Source: Luteibacter flocculans
GTDB lineage: Bacteria > Pseudomonadota > Gammaproteobacteria > Xanthomonadales > Rhodanobacteraceae
Assembly: GCF_023612255.1 (NCBI RefSeq)
Contig: NZ_CP063231.1
Span: forward strand, 2,214,001 to 2,278,000
Length of the DNA stretch: 64,000 nt
Reading direction: 5' to 3'
In this document: positions 36,741 to 45,209 of the stretch, one piece after another
Position numbering within the stretch: the first letter of the stretch is position 1
How the letters are laid out: each line of letters starts with the position of its first letter
Notes under the pieces: generated by a model
The model's database searches: none
What the model saw: only the letters and a program-made list of their open reading frames with translations
What the model was told of the DNA's origin: nothing
Made by a program: the position numbers and the translations under genes

Positions 36741-37515
36741 GATGGGCCGCTTCGGTCACAGCGCCTTCTTTCGCCGCCTTGCGGAACTGGCTGGGCGTCA
36801 CGCCCAGGCGTTCGCGGAATGCAGTGGTGAAGTTGCAGGCGCTGCGGAACCCGATGTTCTCCGCGATTTCCTGCATGCCCAGCGTGGTCTCCGTAAGCAG
36901 CTCGCGGCTGCGGCGCAGGCGTTCCTCGCGAATCCACGCGAATACCGTCATGCCCAGCCGCTCGCGGAAGATCGCAGACAGCCGCTTGTCGTAAGTCCCC
37001 ACGCCGGCGGCAATCTCTTCCAGCGTAAACGTGTCCGCGAGACGCTTGCCGATCAACCGCATGGCCGCCCGCAACACCACTTCGTCGCGGTTCGGTGTCG
37101 GGTCGGTCACGGGATCGGGAAGCGCTGCACGCCGTGACAGCCGCAGATGAATACGTATGCGGGCAAGCAGTTCGGCCGGCTCGCAGGTCTTGAGGATGTA
37201 ATCCACCGCGCCGTGATTGAGGCCTTCGAGCCGTTCCTCGGGGCTGGACGCCGAGGTCAGGAACAGGACCGGCGTCTCCCTGGCGCGCGGCAGTTCCTGA
37301 AGGAGCCGGCACAGGGCGAAACCGTCCATGCCCGGCATGCGCACGTCCAGCAGAATGAGGTCCGGCACCAGCAACTGGGCTCGCTGGTAGCCCTGCTGCG
37401 CGGTGGTGGCGAGGGTGACCTGCCAGGGCTGCGTCCGTAGCGCCTGGATCAACCCACGGATGTCCTCCGGCGCATCGTCGACGACGAGAATGTGCGGACT
37501 CTGAGCAGACTGCAT
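36730..37515 (-). CDS. Response regulator: receiver plus AraC-type DNA-binding domain
   Basis: 261 residues from ATG 37515, which follows an AGGGGGAAC Shine-Dalgarno; ATG 37536 is a weaker alternative. Receiver with acidic DD (13-14), phospho-acceptor Asp57 in LILLDVRMPGMDG, and Lys in YILKT; then a linker and a C-terminal double helix-turn-helix of AraC type (MQEIAENIGFRSACNFTTAFRERLG). Likely phosphorylated by the overlapping hybrid kinase, which it precedes in one transcript. Confidence 0.92.
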   Translation of the reverse strand: MQSAQSPHILVVDDAPEDIRGLIQALRTQPWQVTLATTAQQGYQRAQLLVPDLILLDVRMPGMDGFALCRLLQELPRARETPVLFLTSASSPEERLEGLNHGAVDYILKTCEPAELLARIRIHLRLSRRAALPDPVTDPTPNRDEVVLRAAMRLIGKRLADTFTLEEIAAGVGTYDKRLSAIFRERLGMTVFAWIREERLRRSRELLTETTLGMQEIAENIGFRSACNFTTAFRERLGVTPSQFRKAAKEGAVTEAAHRGR

Positions 37516-37734
37516 GTGTTCCCCCTGCGCACCCATTGCCGCCCTTCACGGGCGGTCAAGAGCGTTTTCGGCAGCAGTATAGGCCTTCGAATGAGATTTT
37601 TCCCCTCCAGCAAAGGAAATGACCGCTTGCGCAAAAACGGCAAGAATGTCCCTTCCTTAGACTAAGCTTTGGCACGTATGGGGTGCCGTTCACGGGGGGA
37701 AGCGACTTCCGGCAGCATGCCGGCGCGCAACGCA

Positions 37735-38658
37735 ATGGACCGAATGAACAACCTTACCGACCTGTTCCTACTGGTTCAGGTCATTGAAGCCGGGGGCTTC
37801 TCCGCCGCCGCCAGCCGCTTGGGTACGACCCGCTCGTTGCTCAGCCGCCGGATCATTGCGCTGGAAGATCGTCTTGGCGCACGCCTGCTGCACCGAAACG
37901 CACGGCAGTTCGCCATCACGCCGACCGGCGAGCGCGTCTATCGACACGCCGCGGCCATGTGCGAAGCGGCCACCGCAGCGGAGCAAGCCGCCATGGCGGA
38001 GGGTGCCGCGCAAAGCCTGGTGCGGATCGAAGCGCAGGGACTGCTCTCGCCTCTGGTAGCGGAGCTGGTCCCCGGATTCGCCACCGCCCACGCGCGCATC
38101 CGCCTGTCCGTCAGCACCGGTGGCACCGGGGTGGAGGCACTGCTGCGCCAACAGACCGACGTGATCCTTAGCCTGCGCGAGACTCTGCCGGACAGCGGCG
38201 ACATCGTGGCGCGTTCACTGGGCGACGTGCGTCTGGTGACGATCGCCAGCCCCGAATTGGTGCGCCGTCTTGGTGAACCGGAGCACCCGGCACGCCTCGA
38301 CGAAGGCCACTGCCTCAGCTACGCCAGCGAGACGTCCGGCTATTGGATGTTCCGCGGTCTGGCACCGCGTCGACGCAATGCCCGCATGGCGTCGGCCGAT
38401 CTGGGCGCCTTGCTTGCTGCGGCACGCGCGGGCGTGGGCTTTGCCCAGTTGCCGTTGTTCATGGTGGCCAACGACATCGCCGCCGGTCGCCTGCGCACCG
38501 TGCTGGACGCCTTCGAGCCGGCCCCACTGCCTTTGCATGCGCTGACGATGTCCACCCGCGTCGTCAGCGACGCCACGCTCAACTTCGTACGTTTCGTGCA
38601 GAAAAGCGTGCTCGAGATGTCCGAACGCTGGCAGCAACTGGTGCCTGGCCGGGCCTAA
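37735..38658 (+). CDS. LysR-family transcriptional regulator
   Basis: 307 residues from ATG 37735 (or 37744). Winged helix (LFLLVQVIEAGGFSAAASRLG, then SLLSRRIIALEDRLGARLL) and an effector domain of the CrgA/AaeR-like group. Divergent from the REC-AraC gene; the gap contains an 11-bp palindrome CTTAGACTAAG at 37656-37666, a possible LysR recognition core. Followed 80 bases later by arsC-chrA, which may or may not be its target. Confidence 0.9.
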   Translation: MDRMNNLTDLFLLVQVIEAGGFSAAASRLGTTRSLLSRRIIALEDRLGARLLHRNARQFAITPTGERVYRHAAAMCEAATAAEQAAMAEGAAQSLVRIEAQGLLSPLVAELVPGFATAHARIRLSVSTGGTGVEALLRQQTDVILSLRETLPDSGDIVARSLGDVRLVTIASPELVRRLGEPEHPARLDEGHCLSYASETSGYWMFRGLAPRRRNARMASADLGALLAAARAGVGFAQLPLFMVANDIAAGRLRTVLDAFEPAPLPLHALTMSTRVVSDATLNFVRFVQKSVLEMSERWQQLVPGRA

Positions 38659-38739
38659 GCTCTCGGGCCCGGTCGATTCCCTGGTCAAGCGCTCGCATGA
38701 CTGGTATGAACGCCATCGACGCGTTACGGGAATCGATCC

Positions 38740-39162
38740 ATGAGCGACATCACGATCTATCACAACCCTGCCTGTGGTACCTCGCGCAACGTACTGGGCC
38801 TCATCCGCAACAGCGGTGAGGAGCCCACCGTGATCGAGTACCTGAAGACCCCGCCCGATCGCGCCACGCTGCAAGGGCTGATCGCCGCAATGGGCGTACC
38901 CGTACGCGACGTATTGCGCATCAAGGGAACGCCCTACGAGGAACTTGGCCTCGGCGACCCCAGGTGGAGCGACGACGCGCTGATCGACTTCATGCTTGCG
39001 CACCCGATCCTCATCAACCGCCCGATCGTGGTCACGCCGCTGGGCACGCGTCTGTGCCGGCCGTCGGAAGCCGTGCTCGAGATTCTGCCGAATGCACAGC
39101 AAGGCGCCTTCGCCAAGGAAGACGGCGAGCCCGTCGTGGATGCCGAGGGGCGCCGCGTCTGA
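38740..39162 (+). CDS. arsC: Arsenate reductase (glutaredoxin-type, ArsC/YffB family)
   Basis: 140 residues. Thioredoxin-fold arsenate reductase: catalytic Cys12 in YHNPACGTSRN, and the RPIVVTPLGTRLCRPSE segment with the conserved Arg residues. Reduces arsenate to arsenite using glutathione and glutaredoxin. The stop overlaps the chrA start (TGATG). No ArsR, ArsB or Acr3 gene is nearby, so arsenite export must rely on genes elsewhere. Confidence 0.93.
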   Translation: MSDITIYHNPACGTSRNVLGLIRNSGEEPTVIEYLKTPPDRATLQGLIAAMGVPVRDVLRIKGTPYEELGLGDPRWSDDALIDFMLAHPILINRPIVVTPLGTRLCRPSEAVLEILPNAQQGAFAKEDGEPVVDAEGRRV

Positions 39163-40364
39163 TGGACGATGGCGCGCCCGCCGCACAACGCGACAGCGCG
39201 TGGCGGGTGTTCCTGGCGTTCCTGCGTCTGGGCCTGACCTCGTTTGGCGGGCCGATCGCGCACCTGGGATATTTCCGCGCGGAATTCGTGGAGCGCCGAC
39301 GCTGGCTGGACGATCGTGGCTACGCCGACCTCGTGGCGCTTTGTCAGTTCCTGCCCGGGCCAGCGAGCAGTCAGGTCGGCATGGCGATAGGCCTTGCGCG
39401 AGCGGGGTGGCCCGGACTGCTTGGGGCGTGGCTCGGTTTTACCTTGCCCTCCGCCATCGTCATGATCCTGTTCGCCTATGGCATCGCGTACGCACCGGAC
39501 GTCGCCGAGTCGGGTTGGGTGCATGGTCTGAAAATCGTGGCCGTCGCCATCGTGGCTCAGGCGGTCTGGGGCATGGCACGTACGCTGTGTCCGGATCGGC
39601 CCCGCGCCGCACTGGCGATTCTCGCCGCCTTGACGACCTTGCTGCTGCCTTCGGCCGTGGGGCAGATCGGTGCGCTCGCCGTTGCCGCCTTGATCGGACG
39701 CTACGGCCTTTCGCTTCCTGAGGTCGCCAGCGGCCAAGCACATCGCTACCCGGTGTCGCGCGCGACGGGCGTCATAGCGCTTTCGCTGTTCGTCATACTG
39801 CTTGTCGTCCTGCCGTTGGGTGCCGTAATCAGCGGCTCGTCCGTGCTTGCTCTACTGGATGGCGTGTACCGCGCGGGTGCGTTGGTCTTCGGCGGTGGAC
39901 ACGTGGTGCTGCCCTTGCTGCAGGCGACTGTCGTACCCAGCGGCGCAGTAAGCAATGCCGAATTCCTGGCGGGCTATGGCGCGGCGCAGGCCGTGCCGGG
40001 ACCGTTGTTCACCTTTGCCGCGTATCTCGGCGCTGTGGCGCATGGGCCGTTGGACGGCTGGGTCGGTGGTGTCGCGCTGCTTGTCACGCTCTTCCTGCCC
40101 GCCTTCCTCATCCTGGTGGGCGCCTTGCCGTTCTGGGATACGTTGCGCCAACGCCACGGCATACGCATGGCGATGGCAGGCATCAACGCAGGCGTGGTGG
40201 GTATCCTGATTTCTGCGCTCTACGATCCCGTCTGGACCAGCGCCATCCATGGGCCGCGCGACTTTGGGCTGGCGTTGCTCGCCTTTGGCCTGCTCACGAT
40301 CGGGCGCGCACCGCCCGTGTTGATAGTCATGCTTACCGCTGTGCTGGGTTGGGTCTATTCCTGA
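39162..40364 (+). CDS. chrA: Chromate transporter (ChrA/CHR family)
   Basis: 400 residues from ATG 39162, sharing its A with the arsC stop. Two homologous CHR halves, each with about five or six membrane helices; family motifs FLRLGLTSFGGPIAHLGYF at the start, CQFLPGPASSQ in the first half and VFGGGHVVLPLL, YGAAQAVPGPLFT in the second. Effluxes chromate or sulfate-like oxyanions across the inner membrane. Co-translation with arsC suggests an oxyanion-stress unit. Confidence 0.93.
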   Translation: MDDGAPAAQRDSAWRVFLAFLRLGLTSFGGPIAHLGYFRAEFVERRRWLDDRGYADLVALCQFLPGPASSQVGMAIGLARAGWPGLLGAWLGFTLPSAIVMILFAYGIAYAPDVAESGWVHGLKIVAVAIVAQAVWGMARTLCPDRPRAALAILAALTTLLLPSAVGQIGALAVAALIGRYGLSLPEVASGQAHRYPVSRATGVIALSLFVILLVVLPLGAVISGSSVLALLDGVYRAGALVFGGGHVVLPLLQATVVPSGAVSNAEFLAGYGAAQAVPGPLFTFAAYLGAVAHGPLDGWVGGVALLVTLFLPAFLILVGALPFWDTLRQRHGIRMAMAGINAGVVGILISALYDPVWTSAIHGPRDFGLALLAFGLLTIGRAPPVLIVMLTAVLGWVYS

Positions 40365-40385
40365 TCGCCAACTGGCTACTGGGCA

Positions 40386-41168
40386 TCAATGCGTGGACTG
40401 AGTGGCAAGCCGTTCCATCATCCGCAACGCGTTAGGCACGGCCGCGCCGCGCGCGGTGTTGTCGAAGATGCACCAGACGTCCGTCTTCGCCTTGTATGCA
40501 CGGTGCAGCCCCGTTGCAATGTCGTCGATGAAGGCATCGTCATACGCCGAGTAATAGATGTCGGGCGAACCATGCAAGCGGAGATACAGCAGCGACGGAT
40601 CGCCCGTGCACGCGGCATGAGCGACGGGCGCCGGATCCGCCTGGACGCATGCCACGCCGACGTCGGCAAGTATCGCGTTACCGCGCGGTGTAAACCACGT
40701 GGCATGCCTCGGCTCGCAGGCCACACGCGCGGTTGCGTTTTTGCGGAGCAAGGCGAAGAACGTGGCGGCGACGTTGTGGTCCAGCGCGAGGCTCGGTGGC
40801 AGTTGCACGAGAAGGCAGCCCAGCTTCTCGCCCAGCGACGCGATCTCATCGCAGAACGCACGGACCAAGTCATCACAGTCTTGAAGCCGACGTTCGTGCG
40901 TGATCGTGCGAGGCATCTTCACACTGAAACGAAAGCCATCGGGCACGCTTTCCGCCCAGCGCCGATAGGTCTTCGGTTGATGTGGACGGTAGAACGATGA
41001 GTTGATTTCCACGCATGAAAACACGCGTGCGTACCGTTCCAGGTGACTGCCCTCCCCAGGGAAGTTGCCCGCCACCTCCGATGAGAGGGACCAGCCGGCG
41101 CAGCCCACGCGCATGGCGGTTTCGGGTGACGCGACGGGTCTTGGTTTCTGCACCGTGCTCGGCTCCAT
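40386..41168 (-). CDS. DUF72 domain-containing protein
   Basis: 260 residues, TIM-barrel-like DUF72 (YecE) family. Typical opening RVGCAGWSLS, then YARVFSCVEINSSFYRPH, FRFSVKMPRTITHERRL, and the C-terminal CIFDNTARGAAVPNAL. Function of the family is not established; metal or phosphate binding has been proposed from structures. Convergent with chrA and divergent from the FAD monooxygenase. Confidence 0.9.
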   Translation of the reverse strand: MEPSTVQKPRPVASPETAMRVGCAGWSLSSEVAGNFPGEGSHLERYARVFSCVEINSSFYRPHQPKTYRRWAESVPDGFRFSVKMPRTITHERRLQDCDDLVRAFCDEIASLGEKLGCLLVQLPPSLALDHNVAATFFALLRKNATARVACEPRHATWFTPRGNAILADVGVACVQADPAPVAHAACTGDPSLLYLRLHGSPDIYYSAYDDAFIDDIATGLHRAYKAKTDVWCIFDNTARGAAVPNALRMMERLATQSTH

Positions 41169-41244
41169 GAAGGTGGTTGCGCGCCCTCCTTATTTATCGG
41201 CAACGCCGTCAACACCGCGTCTGCCGCGTGCTAGCATCCGGCGC

Positions 41245-41299
41245 ATGTCGGAAAAGGCAGACTTGGTCTGGTAAGCCCAAGTCCTTTCGGTAACGAAAG
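41245..41299 (+). other. Short leader ORF followed by two adjacent hairpins
   Basis: ATG 41245 encodes MSEKADLVW and a TAA at 41272. A 7-bp hairpin (GACTTGG 41260-41266 with CCAAGTC 41277-41283) spans its stop codon, and a second perfect hairpin (CTTTCG 41284-41289, CGAAAG 41294-41299, GTAA loop) follows with no gap. A third palindrome GGACGCCTGGCGTCC lies at 41344-41358. All are upstream of the monooxygenase gene at 41428 and may be a structured regulatory leader. No known riboswitch is recognised. Confidence 0.35.
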
Positions 41300-41427
41300 C
41301 TCTGGTCTTTGGCCTCGTGCAGAAGATCCCCACGACGAACATCGGACGCCTGGCGTCCCTTCGTTCGTCCGTGCGGATTCCTGTGAAGAGGAACGCTCCG
41401 GTCGAACACTGACCAAGGAGCCACCTC

Positions 41428-42969
41428 ATGCACACCGCTCATGCTCATATCCACGACGTCGACGTCGCCATCGCCGGTGCCGGCCCGGTTGGGCTGTTTC
41501 TCGCCTGCGAACTTCGGCTGGCGGGCTGTTCCGTCATCGTGCTCGAACGCGAACCCGATCCGCATTCCCCGTTGAAGGATCTGCCATTGGGGCTGCGCGG
41601 CCTTACCGTGCCCTCTCTTGAAAGCCTCGAACGTCGTGGTCTACTCGACCCGCTGAAGGCGCATGTCGCCGAATACACCTCACCCCACACACCGCACTGG
41701 ATGCAGGCAACGCCACGGCGGCCGGGCGGTCATTTCGCCGGCATCCCGTTCTTCCACGACCGCATCGATCCGACGGCGTGGCCGTACCGTCTGCCTCCGC
41801 TGCCGGATACTTTTGCGGCCGACATGGCGAGCATCGAGGCGATCTTCGCGCGCCGCTCAGGCGCGCTGGGCGTCGTTTTGCATCGCGGGTGTGGGGTCGA
41901 AGGTCTGGAATCCTTTGACGATGGCGTGGTCGTCCGTACGCGCGGCGAGTCGTTCCGCACGCGCTGGCTCGTGGGTTGCGACGGCGCACGCAGCGCCGTG
42001 CGCAAGGCGGCGGGCATCGCGTTCACGGGCACCGAACCCGAGTTCACCGGCTATTCGGCGCGGGTGACACTCGCCGATGCCGAGTCGCTCAAGCCAGGGC
42101 GGCATTACACCGTCACTGGCGTATACACGTATGCGGCGCCAGGCACGATCGCGATGGTCGACTTCGACGGCGGCGCCGCTCACCGCACGGGACCGCTCAC
42201 ACGCGAGCACATCGAGAGCGTGTTGCGCCGCATTGCTCGCACCGACGTGAGCGTCGCCACTCTCCACGTGGCGACCACCTGGACCGATCGAGCCTTTCAA
42301 GCGAGCCGTTACCGACAAGGTCGCGTGCTGCTTGCCGGCGATGCGGCACATATCCATTCGCCGCTCGGTGGTCAGGGCCTCAACCTCGGGCTGGGCGATG
42401 CGATGAATCTGGGCTGGAAGCTCGCTGCGACGCTGAAAGGCAACGCGCCGAGCGACCTTCTCGACAGCTACGAACACGAACGCCAGCCAGTAGCCGCTCG
42501 CGTTCTCGACGCCTCACGGGCGCAGGTGACGTTGATGCGGCCTGATGCGGGATCGCGTGCGCTCGGAGCGATCCTCCACGACCTCATGGAGACGCATGAC
42601 GGCGCCACGTATTTCGCCGAGCGCGTATGGGGTGTGGGTCTGCGCTACGACCTGGGCGATGAACACCCGCTCGTGGGATGCAGCGCGCCGCCGATCGAAG
42701 CGCGCGATGGTACGCGGCTCGATGCCCTGCTCCGGCTCGGTGGTGGACTTCTGCTCGACTTCGACCGACGCACGACGCGTCGCGATCTTGCGCAGGGATG
42801 GTGCGACCGTGTCACCTATGTGGCCTGCGATGCGGAGCAACGCTGGGGCTTGAGTGCCATGCTCGTCCGACCCGACGGCATCGTGGCCTGGGCCCGTGAT
42901 GACGATGCCGATGAAGGGCTTGAGTTCGCCCTGCGGCGCTGGTTCGGGAATCCTGGGCACGCCGCGTGA
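41428..42969 (+). CDS. FAD-dependent monooxygenase (PheA/TfdB, MhpA-like)
   Basis: 513 residues. Flavoprotein aromatic hydroxylase: VAIAGAGPVGLFLACELRLAG dinucleotide fold, GCDGARSAVRK (DG motif), and GRVLLAGDAAHIHSPLGGQG-LNLGLGDAMNLGWKLAA (GD motif), followed by a thioredoxin-like C-terminal domain. Inserts one oxygen atom into a phenolic or polyketide-like substrate using NAD(P)H. A Shine-Dalgarno AAGGAG precedes the ATG. Substrate cannot be read from sequence; it stands alone behind a structured leader. Confidence 0.9.
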   Translation: MHTAHAHIHDVDVAIAGAGPVGLFLACELRLAGCSVIVLEREPDPHSPLKDLPLGLRGLTVPSLESLERRGLLDPLKAHVAEYTSPHTPHWMQATPRRPGGHFAGIPFFHDRIDPTAWPYRLPPLPDTFAADMASIEAIFARRSGALGVVLHRGCGVEGLESFDDGVVVRTRGESFRTRWLVGCDGARSAVRKAAGIAFTGTEPEFTGYSARVTLADAESLKPGRHYTVTGVYTYAAPGTIAMVDFDGGAAHRTGPLTREHIESVLRRIARTDVSVATLHVATTWTDRAFQASRYRQGRVLLAGDAAHIHSPLGGQGLNLGLGDAMNLGWKLAATLKGNAPSDLLDSYEHERQPVAARVLDASRAQVTLMRPDAGSRALGAILHDLMETHDGATYFAERVWGVGLRYDLGDEHPLVGCSAPPIEARDGTRLDALLRLGGGLLLDFDRRTTRRDLAQGWCDRVTYVACDAEQRWGLSAMLVRPDGIVAWARDDDADEGLEFALRRWFGNPGHAA

Positions 42970-43408
42970 CCGTCATCTCTACGCCCGGCGCATCGTCTGA
43001 AGCGCGCTTGGTGGGAGCCAGCCTGCTGGCGAAGCAGGCAACCTCATTGCGCAGGTACTCAATCAACCTGCCGCAAGGGTTTCAGAACACGGAAGGGTTC
43101 TCTCGCCACCAAGAGGATCCCAGCCGCTGTTGGGCTGCTGTCATCCCCATCGCCAGCAGGCTGGCCCCCACCGTAGCCACCGCGAGTGAACTGGCAGGTC
43201 AGGCACCGCTCGCGCGTTTTCCGGCGTTCGCGTTGCTCGCAAGTTTTCGCTTAGCCCCTTCGTATAGCTTGCGGTCGATAGTGGCGTTTCCTAACGTTCG
43301 GACGCTTACGCGGTTCGCATGCGTGGCGTCTGGACGTGCCATGACGAACCAAACGACTCTCGATCGCGACTGTCGAGCCGGACACCGCGTCATATACGGA
43401 GAATTGCC
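42970..43408. other. Intergenic region holding a REP-like inverted repeat
   Basis: 439 bases between the monooxygenase and the VOC gene. Apart from the inverted repeat at 43010-43172, no protein or RNA gene is recognised; an open frame across it has no family features. The last part serves as promoter and leader for the VOC gene, with GGAGAA before its ATG. Confidence 0.5.
43010..43172. repeat. REP-like inverted pair
   Basis: GGTGGGAGCCAGCCTGCTGG (continuing CGA, 43010-43032) and its reverse complement at 43150-43172 match at 22 of 23 positions, 117 bases apart. The core resembles the GTGGGAGC...GCTGGCGA extragenic palindromes of Pseudomonas and related bacteria, which occur as facing pairs (BIME-like). 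Confidence 0.65.
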
Positions 43409-44302
43409 ATGAACCGCTTGCCGCTTTTTGCTTTCGCGCTGATGCTTGGTGCTGCCCCGGCCATGCCTGCGATCGCTCGCGAATCCACTGTCGATTACGC
43501 CGTCGGTTCACAATACGACTCCACGCACGTCTATGTGGCACCGGAGGACTTCGACCGCTGCGTTCAGAGCCTCATTGCCACGTTCGGCGGTACGACCAGC
43601 AAGAAAGGTGCGTTCCAGGTCACCCCGACGCCGAGCAAGACCTGGTCGCAACTCGTGCTGACGCCGGCCGGTTCGCTCTCGGTGTTCGGCTTCACGACGC
43701 CGGTGCCCTACCCGTTCGGTGTCGAGCGCAATGGCTATCTCGTGACCGACATCGATGCGGCGGTCGACGCGGCGGTGAAGTCCGGCGCGGCACGACTCAT
43801 CGCCACGTTCCCCGACCCGATCGGCCGGGATGCCGTGGTGCAGTGGCCCGGCGGCGTGAACATGCAGCTCTACTGGCACACCACCAAGCCCAGCTACCCG
43901 GCGCTTGCGACGATCCCCGAAAACCGCGTCTACCTCACGGCCGACAGCGCCGACACGTTCGTGAAGAGCTGGACGCGCTTCGCCCATGCCAAGGTGATCG
44001 CCGATGACAAGGCCGCGCCAGGCGTGGAGATCGGTCAGCCCGGCACGACCTACCGCCGCATTCGCCTCACGTCCGGCTACGGCCTCATGACCGTGAGAGT
44101 GTCCAACGGACAGTTGCCGTGGCCGTATGGCCGCGATGTCACTGGCTACGAAGTCGCCGACCTGGCGGCCACGCTCGCCAAGGCACAGGCGGCAGGCGTC
44201 GAAACGCTGGTACCGGCGCATGCGGAAGCCGATCGTCAGTCCGCCATCGTGCGCTTCCCTGGCGGATACATCGCCGAGATCCACGCGCCGCTTGCGCATT
44301 GA
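43409..44302 (+). CDS. Exported VOC/glyoxalase-fold protein
   Basis: 297 residues from ATG 43409. Cleavable signal peptide (…AMPAIARES). Two repeated halves with a glyoxalase/bleomycin-resistance-like fold: the first with THVYVAPEDFDRCVQSLIATFGG, the second with NRVYLTADSADTFVKSWTRF, each ending near FPGG or WPGG. No clear metal triad identified. Periplasmic location is unusual for VOC enzymes. Substrate unknown. Confidence 0.75.
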   Translation: MNRLPLFAFALMLGAAPAMPAIARESTVDYAVGSQYDSTHVYVAPEDFDRCVQSLIATFGGTTSKKGAFQVTPTPSKTWSQLVLTPAGSLSVFGFTTPVPYPFGVERNGYLVTDIDAAVDAAVKSGAARLIATFPDPIGRDAVVQWPGGVNMQLYWHTTKPSYPALATIPENRVYLTADSADTFVKSWTRFAHAKVIADDKAAPGVEIGQPGTTYRRIRLTSGYGLMTVRVSNGQLPWPYGRDVTGYEVADLAATLAKAQAAGVETLVPAHAEADRQSAIVRFPGGYIAEIHAPLAH

Positions 44303-44318
44303 TCGCGTGATGCCGAAA

Positions 44319-44345
44319 GAAGGCACCGCATGACGCCGTGCCTTC
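44319..44345. terminator. Bidirectional hairpin terminator
   Basis: GAAGGCAC (44319-44326) pairs perfectly with GTGCCTTC (44338-44345) around an 11-base loop, between the convergent VOC and SDR genes. Confidence 0.6.
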
Positions 44346-44368
44346 GTACGTCACACACGTAGCGGAAA

Positions 44369-45112
44369 TCAACGCCCCTTGAACCAGAGCGTCGCATCTG
44401 CGCCCGCGGGAATCCGCATGGGCGTGCCGGGGTCGGTCACCGCGCGCCATACCGCCTCGGCCACGTCGCGCGCATGCGTGACCGGACCCGGCTCGCGCAT
44501 GCCAGCCACGAAACCTTGTACCAGTTCGGCATACGCCTCGTGATCGAGGCCCTGCATATGGCCACGAGCGTTCTCGCCGAAACGGGTATCGGGCGCACGC
44601 CCGGGCAGCACCAGATGCGCACGCACGCCGAAAGGCTTCAGTTCTTCCGCCATCGATTCAGTGAATCCATGCACCGCCGCCTTGCTCGCGGTGTACGCCG
44701 CCAAGAGAGGAATCGCTCGCAAGGTGACGGCTGAAGTGACGTTCACCACCACGCCCGATCGGCGCTCCCTGAATTGCGGCAGCACCGCTTGCGTGACCGC
44801 CATGGTGCCGAAGGTATTCGTCTCGAACAGTTGGCGAATCGTCGCCATGGTCGTGATTTCGAACGGTGTCGCCGCACCGACGCCCGCATTGTTGACGACG
44901 GCATCCAGCGGTCCCGCTGCCTCGATGGCCTGTCGAATGCTTCGAGGGTCGGTAACGTCGAGCGCGATCACACGCAGGTTCGGGGACCGAGGCAGCACGT
45001 CGTCGCGCGGCGAGCGCATCGTCGCGACCACATTCCAGTCGCGCTCGGCGAAGAGCTTGGCGGTGTCGAGGCCGAAGCCCGAGGAACATCCAGTGATCAG
45101 AATGGTTTTCAT
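44369..45112 (-). CDS. SDR family oxidoreductase
   Basis: 247 residues from ATG 45112 (MKTILITGCSSG). Classical short-chain dehydrogenase with TGCSSGFG cofactor loop, NNAGVG, catalytic Ser in NVTSAVT and YTASK (YxxxK). No membrane segment. Divergent from the AraC regulator at 45210, which probably controls it; such AraC-SDR pairs are common in Proteobacteria. Confidence 0.92.
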   Translation of the reverse strand: MKTILITGCSSGFGLDTAKLFAERDWNVVATMRSPRDDVLPRSPNLRVIALDVTDPRSIRQAIEAAGPLDAVVNNAGVGAATPFEITTMATIRQLFETNTFGTMAVTQAVLPQFRERRSGVVVNVTSAVTLRAIPLLAAYTASKAAVHGFTESMAEELKPFGVRAHLVLPGRAPDTRFGENARGHMQGLDHEAYAELVQGFVAGMREPGPVTHARDVAEAVWRAVTDPGTPMRIPAGADATLWFKGR

Positions 45113-45209
45113 GACGCGCCTTGGTTGCAGTGGATGGAAAGCACGATAGATCTCGGGGGCCGTACTTCCTATCATTCATCGTCGCTCATTCATTAGCAGG
45201 AGTCCGGAC

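Noticed and set aside
42966-43412. Open frame across the gap after the monooxygenase
   Set aside because: Covers both REP arms and the promoter of the VOC gene; composition not protein-like.
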